Under the pieces are notes generated by a model. It saw nothing but the letters and a program-made list of their open reading frames with translations, was not told the DNA's origin and ran no database searches. DNA of 13,360 nucleotides, from positions 1-13,360 of the forward strand of contig CABQJJ010000044.1 in NCBI GenBank assembly GCA_902464485.1. The letters are read 5' to 3'. Position 1 is the stretch's first letter. Each line of letters starts with the position of its first letter. Shown here piece by piece: positions 6,582 to 13,298 of this stretch. Source of the DNA: an uncultured Collinsella sp. (GTDB lineage Bacteria > Actinomycetota > Coriobacteriia > Coriobacteriales > Coriobacteriaceae). A program made the translations under genes and the position numbers.

Positions 6582-6645
6582 ATGTTGATTGGGGACAGAC
6601 TTAAATGCGTGAAAACGCTCATTTAAGTCTGTCCCCAATCAACAT
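6582..6645. repeat. 26-bp perfect inverted repeat with GGGGACAGAC motif (REP-like)
   Basis: The arms at 6582-6607 and 6620-6645 are perfect reverse complements. The left arm reads ATGTTGATTGGGGACAGAC then TTAAATG. The 12-nt centre can form GCGT-GAAA-ACGC, a short stem with a GNRA-type loop. It lies between the aminotransferase promoter and the ftsH terminator, belongs to neither gene, and has no T-run. As far as I recall, GGGGACAGAC-type palindromes occur as REP sequences mobilised by RAYT/Y1 transposases in several bacteria. No such transposase is in this window, so the assignment is an inference. Confidence 0.75.
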
Positions 6646-6649
6646 ATCG

Positions 6650-6691
6650 CTCAAAAGAAAAAGCCTCCACAGGTTTCCCCGCAGAGGCTTT
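6650..6691 (-). terminator. Intrinsic terminator of the tilS-hpt-ftsH cluster
   Basis: On the minus strand AAAGCCTC (6691-6684) pairs with GAGGCTTT (6667-6660) around a 16-nt loop, followed by TTCTTTTG. It lies 11 nt past the ftsH stop codon, as expected for a Rho-independent terminator. Confidence 0.85.
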
Positions 6692-6702
6692 CGCTACAAG
6701 AA

Positions 6703-8841
6703 CTATTTGTCGGCGTCGGTGTTGCCGTCAGCGTTGACAGCATTGCCATCACCGGCATCATCGGATGCGGCCTCGGCATCCTCCTGCATGGCCGCCTGCG
6801 CAAAGGCCGCAGCATCAGCCGCCAGCTCCTCCTCGCTCATGCGAGGCGAGCACTTCTTGGTCGGCATGCCGGCCGCCTTGGCGTTGCGCTCCTCCTTGGC
6901 CGCCAGGATATCGCCCTCGCGCTCAAGGTAAGCATCCCACTCGTTGTCGAGCAGGGCGTTCACGGCGTCGCCTTCGACGGTCTCGCGCTCAAGCAGCACC
7001 TTCGCCATCAGATCGAGCTGATCGCGACGGGCATCCAAAATCTCGACCGCACGGCGATGGGCTTCGCGCATGATGCGCTGAACCTCGATATCGATGCGGC
7101 GCGCCGTCTCCTCGGAATAATCCTGGTGATCGGCGTAATCGCGGCCCAGGAACACCTGATGCTGCGCCTCGCCAAACACCTGCGTGCCCAGTTCCTCGCT
7201 CATGCCCAGACGCGTGACCATCTCGCGCGCCATCTTGGTCGCGCGCTCCAGGTCGTTGCTCGCGCCCGACGTGATGTCGTCGCACATGAGCTCCTCAGCA
7301 ACGCGACCGCCCAAGAACACGGCAAGCTCATCGAGCATCTCGTTCTTGGTCTTGAGGAAGTGATCCTCCTGCGGAAGCTGCAGTGTGTAGCCCAGAGCCT
7401 GGCCACGGCTGACAATCGAAATCTTGTGAACCGGATCGGAGTGCTCCAGGATATGACCCACCAGGGCATGACCGCTCTCGTGGTAGGCAATCGTGGTGCG
7501 CTCGGCTTCGGTCATCACGCGACCCTTGCGCTGCGGTCCGGCAATCACGCGCTCCATCGACTCCTCGACCTCGTCCATCGAGATCACGGAACGATGGCGG
7601 CGAGCAGCCAAAAGCGCAGACTCATTGAGCAGGTTCGCCAGATCGGCGCCGGTAAAGCCAACGGTCATCTGGGCGAGCTTCTCAAACTTAACGTCCTCGT
7701 CCATCGGCTTGTTCTCGGCATGCACGCGCAAGATCTGCTCGCGGCCCTTCACGTCCGGACGGTCGACCGTAACCTGACGGTCAAAACGGCCGGGACGCAG
7801 CAGCGCCGGGTCCAAAATATCGGGGCGGTTGGTCGCGGCGATCAGGATGACCGACTCGCTTTCCTCAAAACCGTCCATCTCGACCAGCAGCTGGTTGAGC
7901 GTCTGCTCGCGCTCGTCGTGACCGCCGCCCAAGCCAGCTCCGCGCTGACGTCCCACGGCATCGATCTCGTCAATAAAGATGATCGACGGAGCCTGAGACT
8001 TGGCCTCCTTAAAAAGGTCGCGCACGCGGCTGGCGCCGACACCCACGAACATCTCGACAAAGTCAGAGCCCGAGATACTAAAGAACGGCACGCCCGCCTC
8101 GCCGGCAACGGCCTTGGCCAGCAGGGTTTTACCGGTACCCGGAGGGCCCACCAGCAAAACGCCGCGCGGAATCTTGGCACCCAGCTTGCGATAGCGGTCC
8201 GGATCGCTCAAAAAGTCGCGGATCTCCTCGAGCTCTTCGACTGCCTCGTCCACGCCGGCAACGTCCTCGAACTTGACCTTGGGGCGCGTGGCCTCGTTGG
8301 TCTTGGCGTTGGTCTTGCCAAACTGCATGTTCCTATTATTGGCGCCCATCATCTGGCGCATAAAGTAGAACATGATGGCGATCAGGGCAATCGTCGGAAG
8401 CACACTCATCGCCAAGTCGCCCCAAAAATCGGGATCGTTGGTGTTGACGATGTACTTGGTATCGGGGTGCTCCGCCATGAGCTCGGCAAGCGAATCGGAA
8501 CCGACATAGGTCGAGGAAAAGCTCTTGAGCTCGCTCGTGTCGCCCTTGTCCTTTTTCGTCTTCCAGTAATGACCCGTCACGCTTCCGTCCTGAACCGTAT
8601 AGGTCAGATCTTCGACGCGATCCTGCTTGATGGCGCTGACCATCTCACTCGTCGCGAGCTTTACGGTATTGCTGGAGTTGGCAAAGCCGGAGCCCATGTT
8701 AAAGAAGGCGTAACCCAAGAGCGCGCAAGCCAAAAGAAAATACAGCCAGCCCGTACGCGTGGGCTTCTTGCCTCCGGGCATCCCCGGGATCTTTGGGTCC
8801 CGGGGAGTCTGGGAATCGTTGTCGTTACGGTCGTCGGGCAT
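6703..8841 (-). CDS. ftsH: ATP-dependent zinc metalloprotease FtsH
   Basis: This is a membrane-anchored AAA+ protease (712 aa) that forms hexamers and degrades misassembled membrane proteins and some soluble regulators. Two membrane segments (about residues 32-49 and 143-161) flank an extracytoplasmic domain. They are followed by Walker A GPPGTGKT (232-239), the pore loop FVGVGA (265-270), Walker B IIFIDE (287-292), the second region of homology ending RPGRFDR (349-355), the zinc site HESGH (454-458), and the third ligand Asp530 in GASNDLERAT. The C-terminal tail is acidic and Ala-rich. It starts 1 nt after the hpt stop; GGAGG lies 12 nt upstream inside hpt, a long spacing that suggests translational coupling. 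The tilS-hpt-ftsH order is conserved in many Gram-positive bacteria. A GC-rich 9-bp hairpin covers codons 12-21. Confidence 0.98.
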   Translation of the reverse strand: MPDDRNDNDSQTPRDPKIPGMPGGKKPTRTGWLYFLLACALLGYAFFNMGSGFANSSNTVKLATSEMVSAIKQDRVEDLTYTVQDGSVTGHYWKTKKDKGDTSELKSFSSTYVGSDSLAELMAEHPDTKYIVNTNDPDFWGDLAMSVLPTIALIAIMFYFMRQMMGANNRNMQFGKTNAKTNEATRPKVKFEDVAGVDEAVEELEEIRDFLSDPDRYRKLGAKIPRGVLLVGPPGTGKTLLAKAVAGEAGVPFFSISGSDFVEMFVGVGASRVRDLFKEAKSQAPSIIFIDEIDAVGRQRGAGLGGGHDEREQTLNQLLVEMDGFEESESVILIAATNRPDILDPALLRPGRFDRQVTVDRPDVKGREQILRVHAENKPMDEDVKFEKLAQMTVGFTGADLANLLNESALLAARRHRSVISMDEVEESMERVIAGPQRKGRVMTEAERTTIAYHESGHALVGHILEHSDPVHKISIVSRGQALGYTLQLPQEDHFLKTKNEMLDELAVFLGGRVAEELMCDDITSGASNDLERATKMAREMVTRLGMSEELGTQVFGEAQHQVFLGRDYADHQDYSEETARRIDIEVQRIMREAHRRAVEILDARRDQLDLMAKVLLERETVEGDAVNALLDNEWDAYLEREGDILAAKEERNAKAAGMPTKKCSPRMSEEELAADAAAFAQAAMQEDAEAASDDAGDGNAVNADGNTDADK
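8781..8806 (-). repeat. GC-rich hairpin within the first codons of ftsH
   Basis: TCCCCGGGA and TCCCGGGGA are perfect 9-bp arms with an 8-nt loop. In the ftsH mRNA this covers codons 12-21, about 35-60 nt after the start codon, just inside the region a starting ribosome must open. It encodes the Pro/Gly-rich cytoplasmic tail before the first membrane helix. Confidence 0.6.
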
Positions 8842-8842
8842 C

Positions 8843-9391
8843 TTACGAATAAACCTCCGGTTTCAAAATGCCCAGATACGGAAGGTTGCGATAGCGCTCG
8901 GCATAGTCGAGGCCGTAGCCCACCACAAAGGCATCGGGGCAATGGGTTCCAACATACTTGGGCGTGACGGCCGAGACGCGGTCCTCAACGTCCTTCCACA
9001 GGAAGGCAGCGACCTCCAGCGAGGCGGGCTTACGGCTCTCGAGGTTCTTCATCAGGTACTTGAGGGTCAGGCCCGAGTCCAGAATGTCCTCGACAATCAG
9101 CACGTCGCGACCACGGATGTCGATATCCAGGTCCTTAATGATACGCACGATGCCCGAAGACTTCACACCGTCGCCATAGCTCGAAACAGCCATGAAATCG
9201 ATGTTGGTCGGCAGCTCGATCTTGCGCATCAGGTCGCCCATAAAGACCACGGCGCCGCGCAGGACCGCAATCAGCACCAGATCCTTACCCGCGTAGTCGC
9301 GAGTAATCTGCTCGCCTAGGCGAGAGACGATACCGTCGATATCCTCCTGCGTAAACAGAACCTTCTCGATATCCGGATGTTGAGAAGCCAT
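8843..9391 (-). CDS. hpt: Hypoxanthine(-guanine) phosphoribosyltransferase
   Basis: This is a purine salvage enzyme (182 aa) joining hypoxanthine or guanine to PRPP to give IMP or GMP. The PRPP loop is VLIVEDILDSGLT (about residues 97-109) with the paired acids Glu101-Asp102. The base-binding end is DAFVVGYGLDYAERYRNLPYLG (about 153-174), typical of Hpt. The cis-peptide region reads VLRGAVVF (43-50) and the flexible loop begins SSYGD (70-74). AAAGGG lies 6 nt before ATG 9391. It is the middle gene of tilS-hpt-ftsH and almost abuts ftsH. In some Gram-positive bacteria Hpt also forms a complex with TilS that activates ftsH transcription; whether that holds here is unknown. Confidence 0.96.
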   Translation of the reverse strand: MASQHPDIEKVLFTQEDIDGIVSRLGEQITRDYAGKDLVLIAVLRGAVVFMGDLMRKIELPTNIDFMAVSSYGDGVKSSGIVRIIKDLDIDIRGRDVLIVEDILDSGLTLKYLMKNLESRKPASLEVAAFLWKDVEDRVSAVTPKYVGTHCPDAFVVGYGLDYAERYRNLPYLGILKPEVYS

Positions 9392-9447
9392 GACAACCCT
9401 TTCTTGTGCTTATCGCCCACGCACCGCCGCATGGACGCGAACTACAC

Positions 9448-9456
9448 ATTCTAGCA
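9448..9456 (-). promoter_or_regulatory. Possible internal promoter (extended -10) before hpt
   Basis: On the minus strand TGC-TAGAAT forms an extended -10 element 57 nt before ATG 9391, inside the 147-nt gap between tilS and hpt. No convincing -35 is present, as is common for extended -10 promoters. It would let hpt and ftsH be expressed apart from tilS. I see no other feature in this gap. Confidence 0.35.
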
Positions 9457-9538
9457 GCGCACGGGGTATATTTACCAGCACGTGCGCCATCAGCGCGGGA
9501 ATACCGTCAACGTCGCACAGAATAGCTGGCGCGAAGCG

Positions 9539-11080
9539 CTATTCCGCATCGACCACACGAAGCAGATATGCCACGCGCGTTGCGGCCGTGCATTTAAAAC
9601 GCTCGTCCGCGCGAACGCCCGCGACCCATACTACGGCACCTCCCGGAGCCGTTCTTACCACGGGTACGCCTGCGCGCTCAGAAACGGGAATACGAGCCTC
9701 GTTCAGCAGGTCTGACACTTTCTTGCTTCGGCCGTTCATCCCCAACGGGCACATCACGTCTCCCGGCACAGGGCTATCCACCCACAGGCGCGCCGATCGT
9801 GCCTCGGTGGGGATCTCCCCGCGCGAGCCGGCTAACATCCGCTCGCCATCGCGGTCGGCAAACCCCAGGGCCGCCGCATCCACCAAGGCCGCAACCTTTC
9901 CGGCAGCAGCAAGCTCGCGGGCACGGTGCACGATATCGCACCCCGGCTCCACAGCCATCGGCTCCGCTGTCAGCATATGCCCCGCCCCCAGCGGCAGACA
10001 ACCGGGAACGGAGATCCAATCGGCCACTAAACCCTCGCGCGCCGCCGGGGCCTTGAACGCCAGCATGCCAAACTCCACACGGGCATCAATTCCCGCAGGA
10101 AGCGTAACCGAGCCCGAGCCCGCAGCGACGCAGGCGAGCACGCGCTCCACGTGCCGCATCTCCGGTCGCGCGTCGGGATCGATGCGCTTAATCGCCAACC
10201 GCACGATACGCCGTGCAATCACAACCTCAGCGGCGGCAAGACGGCGCGCATCGAGCACCAGTGCGCCCGCCGCTTCCTTGCGCAGGCAGCTTCGAAACGC
10301 CTGTGCCGAAAGCTGGGAAAGAAAGGCGTCTTCGTCGCCCAGAATTTCGCAAGCGGCGCCAATCGTCTTACAGACGCTCGCGTTGCGCTGTGCCACCACC
10401 GGCATCACCCGATGGCGTACATAGTTGCGCAGGTACGAAACGTCCTCGTTGCTTTCATCTTCCCGCCATGGCTGACCGTGCACCTGCAGATAGCTCACGA
10501 GTTCATCGTGCGTGAGGTCGAGCAAGGGGCGAACCACAATGTTCCGACGGCGCGGAATGCTCGATAGACCCGCGGGACCCGACCCTTTAATGGCATTCAT
10601 CAAAAATGTTTCCGCGCGGTCCGACGAAGTATGCGCGGTACAGATACGAGCCGCCGTCCGCGGTGCGCCCGATTCGGCACAAAGTTCGCGAACGTATCTC
10701 CGTGCCGCGGCATAGCGCACCTCGCGAGCCGCAGCCTCGATATTGCCCGATTCGTCATCAAAATAGGCATGCTCAACACACAGCGGCAAACCGTATTGTG
10801 CGCACAGGTCACGTACAAAGGCCTCGTCGCCATCGGATGCCTCCCCGCGCAGATGATGGTTTACATGCAGCACGTGCAATCGCTCGCGCGCAATGGGAGC
10901 GACGCCGCGCCCGTCCTGGATATCCAGCTTTGATGTGCAAGCCATAAGGAGCAGCGCCGTCGAGTCCGCACCGCCTGATACCATAAGCACTACGGGGGCA
11001 GCGGCCTGCCGCGTTGCCAGGGCGCTCTTATCCGTCCTCGGCGCGGCATGATGTCCATAGTGCTGAGATACCGTTGGCAT
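9539..11080 (-). CDS. tilS: tRNA(Ile)-lysidine synthase
   Basis: This N-type ATP pyrophosphatase (513 aa) uses ATP and lysine to turn the wobble cytidine of tRNA-Ile(CAU) into lysidine, which changes decoding from AUG to AUA. The PP-loop is VSGGADSTALL (about residues 34-44), followed by HVNHHLRGEASDGDE (about 72-86), AHTSSDRAETFLMN (149-162), RPLLDLTHDEL (184-194), and the tRNA-contacting stretch EDESNEDVSYLRNYVRHRVMP (207-227). The C-terminal domain is recognised by KKVSDLLNEARIP and VWVAGVRADERFK. AGGAGG 7 nt before ATG 11080 fixes the start. An N-terminal tail of about 28 residues precedes the PP-loop domain. It heads the tilS-hpt-ftsH cluster and is divergent from the YycJ-like gene. Confidence 0.95.
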   Translation of the reverse strand: MPTVSQHYGHHAAPRTDKSALATRQAAAPVVLMVSGGADSTALLLMACTSKLDIQDGRGVAPIARERLHVLHVNHHLRGEASDGDEAFVRDLCAQYGLPLCVEHAYFDDESGNIEAAAREVRYAAARRYVRELCAESGAPRTAARICTAHTSSDRAETFLMNAIKGSGPAGLSSIPRRRNIVVRPLLDLTHDELVSYLQVHGQPWREDESNEDVSYLRNYVRHRVMPVVAQRNASVCKTIGAACEILGDEDAFLSQLSAQAFRSCLRKEAAGALVLDARRLAAAEVVIARRIVRLAIKRIDPDARPEMRHVERVLACVAAGSGSVTLPAGIDARVEFGMLAFKAPAAREGLVADWISVPGCLPLGAGHMLTAEPMAVEPGCDIVHRARELAAAGKVAALVDAAALGFADRDGERMLAGSRGEIPTEARSARLWVDSPVPGDVMCPLGMNGRSKKVSDLLNEARIPVSERAGVPVVRTAPGGAVVWVAGVRADERFKCTAATRVAYLLRVVDAE

Positions 11081-11108
11081 TCGCTTCCTCCTCTATTCGT
11101 CCGCACTC

Positions 11109-11114
11109 ATTGTA
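11109..11114 (-). promoter_or_regulatory. Probable -10 box of tilS
   Basis: TACAAT on the minus strand ends 28 nt before ATG 11080, in a divergent gap of only 48 nt. The -35 position shows no consensus. The other strand of the same sequence reads TATCCT at 11113-11118, a possible -10 for the gene on the right, so the two promoters may overlap. Confidence 0.4.
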
Positions 11115-11128
11115 TCCTTTGGAATCTT

Positions 11129-11938
11129 ATGTCTCGCCTGCACCTTCATATCCTCGGCAGCGGCTCAAAAGGCAACTGCGCACTCGTCGAGGGACCTCAG
11201 GGGCTCATCATGATCGACAACGGCCTGTCCCGCCGCGAGACACTTAAACGCATGGCGGAGCTTGGCCTCTCGGCAGACGACGTCGCCGCTCTTGTAATCA
11301 CCCATGAGCATGGTGACCATATCAAGGGGCTCGATGTATGGTGCAAGCACTGGCATGGTCCCCTCTTTGCCAGCAGGGACACCCTTTCATGCAAAGAAAA
11401 CCTCGCGCGCCTGCCCGTAGAGGAATTTGACCCCGGCGACACGCTCCCCATTGCCGGCATCCACGTGCAAACCTACTCAACATCGCACGATGTCATCAAT
11501 CCTGTCGGCTATCGATTTAATGCTCTCGATGATTCCATTGGGTTTGCCACCGACACCGGAGAGCTATCGAGCCAAGCCATGAACACCCTCAAAGATTGTC
11601 GAGTCCTCGCGCTCGAAAGCAACCATGATGTGACCATGCTGCGCGAGGGAGAATATCCCCGCTTTCTTCAGGACCGCATCCTGTCTGCGAAGGGACACCT
11701 CTCCAACGGCCAAGCCGCCGAAGCCGCACGCGAACTTGTTACCGATCGCACCGAACAGCTCATTGCTATGCATATAAGCCAAGATAACAATCGTCCGAGC
11801 CTTACCGTCAAAAGCTATTCCAAAGCTCTAGTAGCAACCCTGGATGACGAGGTCGGCAGCTCCACCACCCTTCTCCAAGGATCGCGAAAACTCTCGATAC
11901 GACCCGCAAGCCAGCATCGGCCAGTAACTATTCAATAG
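11129..11938 (+). CDS. Metallo-beta-lactamase-fold hydrolase, YycJ/WalJ-like
   Basis: This is a cytoplasmic MBL-fold protein (269 aa) of the YycJ/WalJ type, related to phosphodiesterases and nucleases. It begins HLHILGSGSKGNC, typical of this family. The metal motif THEHGDH spans residues 58-64, with later ligands in STSHD, the TDTG motif (FATDTGEL), LESNHD, and a C-terminal GHLSN. In Firmicutes relatives lie beside the WalRK two-component system, but no such genes are here. I chose ATG 11129 because the conserved beta-strand starts right after it; only a weak GGA precedes it. The frame is open upstream to an ATG at 11048, which would overlap tilS and add an unconserved-looking stretch. It may be translated from a very short leader. 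The gene ends at a strong terminator. Confidence 0.88.
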   Translation: MSRLHLHILGSGSKGNCALVEGPQGLIMIDNGLSRRETLKRMAELGLSADDVAALVITHEHGDHIKGLDVWCKHWHGPLFASRDTLSCKENLARLPVEEFDPGDTLPIAGIHVQTYSTSHDVINPVGYRFNALDDSIGFATDTGELSSQAMNTLKDCRVLALESNHDVTMLREGEYPRFLQDRILSAKGHLSNGQAAEAARELVTDRTEQLIAMHISQDNNRPSLTVKSYSKALVATLDDEVGSSTTLLQGSRKLSIRPASQHRPVTIQ

Positions 11939-11946
11939 ACTGTCCT

Positions 11947-11998
11947 AGACAGCAAAAGGGGTCGGGAATCGCTTCCCAGCCCCTTTTGCTGTCTTTTA
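11947..11998. terminator. Strong terminator between the YycJ-like and hsp20 genes
   Basis: AGACAGCAAAAGGGG (11947-11961) pairs perfectly with CCCCTTTTGCTGTCT (11980-11994). An inner GGGAA-TCGC-TTCCC hairpin sits on top, and TTTT lies at the downstream end. The 15-bp stem lies 8 nt after the plus-strand stop codon and 26 nt beyond the hsp20 stop on the minus strand, so both convergent genes may use it. Confidence 0.88.
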
Positions 11999-12020
11999 AT
12001 AGCGCAGAACACCAACGAAG

Positions 12021-12452
12021 TTAGTCGATGGAGATCTTCGTGACGTTCTTCTTCTCGACGATCTTAGGAACCGTAACGGTGAGGATGCCGTCAGCATACT
12101 TAGCAGAGAGACCCTCGCTCGAAGCGTCCTTCAGATACACGCCGCGCGTCGCGCTGTACGAGCCGAACTCCTTCTGGAGGAAGTTCTTGCCCTCGTTTTC
12201 GGCGCTCTCCTCGACGTTCACACTGATCGACAGGCGACCCTCATTGAGCTCGACGTCGATGTCATCCTTGGCGACACCGGTCAGATACGCCTTGACCTCG
12301 TAGCCATCGCCCTTGTCCTCAACGTCAACGGGGAACGCCTTGGAGGCAATCGAGTTGTTTGCAAGGTCGGTCATATCATCAAACAGATCGAACAGCGAGC
12401 TAGCAGAAGGACGAACGCCAAAAACCGAACGATAAGGAACCATGCTTGCCAT
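12021..12452 (-). CDS. Small heat-shock protein, Hsp20/alpha-crystallin family
   Basis: This is an ATP-independent holdase (143 aa) that would bind unfolding proteins and form oligomers. The alpha-crystallin domain runs from about residue 40 to 134 (FPVDVEDKGDGYEVKAYLTG, DDIDVELNEGRLSISV). It ends with the strand motif AKYADGILTVTVPK, followed by a C-terminal tail with an I-x-I motif (ISI, 140-142) of the kind used for dimer contacts. The N-terminus carries LFDLFDDM, usual for bacterial Hsp20. I chose ATG 12452 because AAAGGAG lies 8 nt upstream; an in-frame ATG at 12485 would put that SD inside the gene. It is monocistronic, with an AT-rich promoter region containing an inverted repeat, and converges on the YycJ-like gene. 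Confidence 0.93.
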   Translation of the reverse strand: MASMVPYRSVFGVRPSASSLFDLFDDMTDLANNSIASKAFPVDVEDKGDGYEVKAYLTGVAKDDIDVELNEGRLSISVNVEESAENEGKNFLQKEFGSYSATRGVYLKDASSEGLSAKYADGILTVTVPKIVEKKNVTKISID

Positions 12453-12516
12453 GTTTACCACTCCTTTTAAGGACTGCCGAGCCATCTTCTAGGTGACTGG
12501 GACTTCTTTTGACGCT

Positions 12517-12547
12517 CTTATATATGCCCACCCAGTGCCCATATATA
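12517..12547 (-). promoter_or_regulatory. Putative hsp20 promoter overlapping an inverted repeat
   Basis: TATATATG (12519-12526) and CATATATA (12540-12547) are perfect 8-bp inverted arms with a 13-nt spacer. On the minus strand the arms overlap a possible -10 TATAAG (12517-12522) and, 17 nt upstream, a poor -35 TATATG (12540-12545). A protein binding the repeat would block this promoter. Transcription would start near 12510. No CIRCE element is visible, and no standard HAIR site with a 7-nt spacer. Confidence 0.4.
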
Positions 12548-12630
12548 CATCGACTATAAAGTTTTTTGAGTCCAGTACTATAAGCATATCTAAGTGTGTA
12601 TGACTCAGGTTTTAGTAAGGTTAAGGTTCT

Positions 12631-12660
12631 TTGAACCAGAGCTTAAATAACAAGTATGTT
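12631..12660 (+). promoter_or_regulatory. Possible promoter of the 155-aa membrane protein gene
   Basis: TTGAAC (12631-12636) and TATGTT (12655-12660) are 18 nt apart. The 10-bp sequence AAATAACAAG lies in this spacer (12645-12654) and again at 12670-12679, a direct repeat with 25-bp period that could be a regulator site. An alternative -10, TACAAT, is at 12685-12690. The gap between hsp20 and this gene (277 nt) is AT-rich and holds nothing else that I can identify. Confidence 0.35.
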
Positions 12661-12688
12661 CGCAGCTACAAATAACAAGGGGCTTACA

Positions 12689-12721
12689 ATGAGCGCGTAC
12701 ACGTTGTTGGTAACGAGCTAA
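12689..12721 (+). CDS. Possible 10-residue leader ORF
   Basis: ATG 12689 opens a reading frame for MSAYTLLVTS ending at TAA 12719-12721, 8 nt before the ATG of the next gene. AAGGGG lies 6 nt upstream of its ATG, at good SD spacing. The stop codon overlaps the SD (AAAGGG) of the next gene, so translation could be coupled. No runs of a single amino acid suggest classical attenuation. Against it, TACAAT covering the ATG could instead be a -10 box, so the ORF may not be transcribed. Confidence 0.25.
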   Translation: MSAYTLLVTS

Positions 12722-12729
12722 AGGGCATC

Positions 12730-13197
12730 ATGGACGACCAAAACCAGAACAATATGTTTATGCCGACGCAGGGCGAAGATACTTCTACGCAGCCGCCACG
12801 GTTCCATCGCCCCCACATCTCGCAAGAGCCCATCAATGACCCAGAGCCCGATTATGTGACGAGAAACCGATATCAAACGCTCGAGGATGCCCAAACGGGA
12901 CGTAAACATATGGGCGTCGCCTCGGGAGACCCTGTATATCTGAAAGACGCACCATTATCTAAAAACAGCGCAGCTAGTGATGAGCCGATGAAAGCATCCG
13001 CCGTCCATCAACAAAGAGGGCCTCGACCCAAGCAAACCTTGACGCATTCGGCTCGCTATCTCGAAACGCCAAAACAGGGAAAGTCAATCTTCGTTTCGTC
13101 AAGTAAACGACGCAAGCAGCATCAGCTGACAATTCTGCTTTTGACCATTGCGGCCATAGCAGTTGCCCTTGTTATACGATTTATTTTCTTTAAATAA
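12730..13197 (+). CDS. Unrecognised protein with a C-terminal membrane anchor
   Basis: I do not recognise this 155-aa protein. Residues 1-120 are hydrophilic, rich in Gln, Asn, Pro, Ser and Lys, with no clear domain, and probably disordered. A basic cluster SKRRKQHQ (about 124-131) is followed by one hydrophobic segment (about 132-153) ending in FIFFK at the C-terminus. There is no signal peptide. This predicts a tail-anchored or C-terminal single-pass protein with its N-terminal part in the cytoplasm. ATG 12730 has AAAGGG a few nucleotides upstream. The gene stands alone between the divergent hsp20 and a terminator region. Its codon use and length support a real gene. It may be a lineage-specific envelope protein, but no function can be assigned. 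Confidence 0.7.
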   Translation: MDDQNQNNMFMPTQGEDTSTQPPRFHRPHISQEPINDPEPDYVTRNRYQTLEDAQTGRKHMGVASGDPVYLKDAPLSKNSAASDEPMKASAVHQQRGPRPKQTLTHSARYLETPKQGKSIFVSSSKRRKQHQLTILLLTIAAIAVALVIRFIFFK

Positions 13198-13261
13198 AGG
13201 CTCAATACCGAAAACAACAAGATCGTCTGGTGTAATTGAGTCATTTACGCCCCGTAAACGC

Positions 13262-13293
13262 AAAAAAGGGGGAGGCCTCGCGGCCTCCCCCTT
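13262..13293 (-). terminator. Terminator for a minus-strand transcript entering from the right edge
   Basis: AAGGGGGAGGCC (13266-13277) pairs with GGCCTCCCCCTT (13282-13293) around a TCGC loop. On the minus strand a run of six T follows (13267-13262), the classical intrinsic form. On the plus strand the tail is only CTTC, so it would serve the 155-aa gene less well. A smaller hairpin, TTTACG-CCC-CGTAAA, is at 13244-13258. Confidence 0.8.
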
Positions 13294-13298
13294 CTTCA

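Noticed and set aside
7057..8967. A 636-codon open frame on the plus strand
   Set aside because: It lies fully antisense to ftsH, whose domains are unmistakable; long antisense frames are expected from the biased codon use of GC-rich genes, and the translation has no recognisable domain.
9390..10424. A 344-codon plus-strand frame
   Set aside because: It is antisense to tilS and the tilS-hpt gap, Ser/Arg/Ala-rich, without domain or SD.
12565..12609. A canonical HAIR (HspR) operator for hsp20
   Set aside because: HAIR needs two half-sites 7 nt apart; here the matches are partial and 31 nt apart, so it is only noted as a weak possibility.
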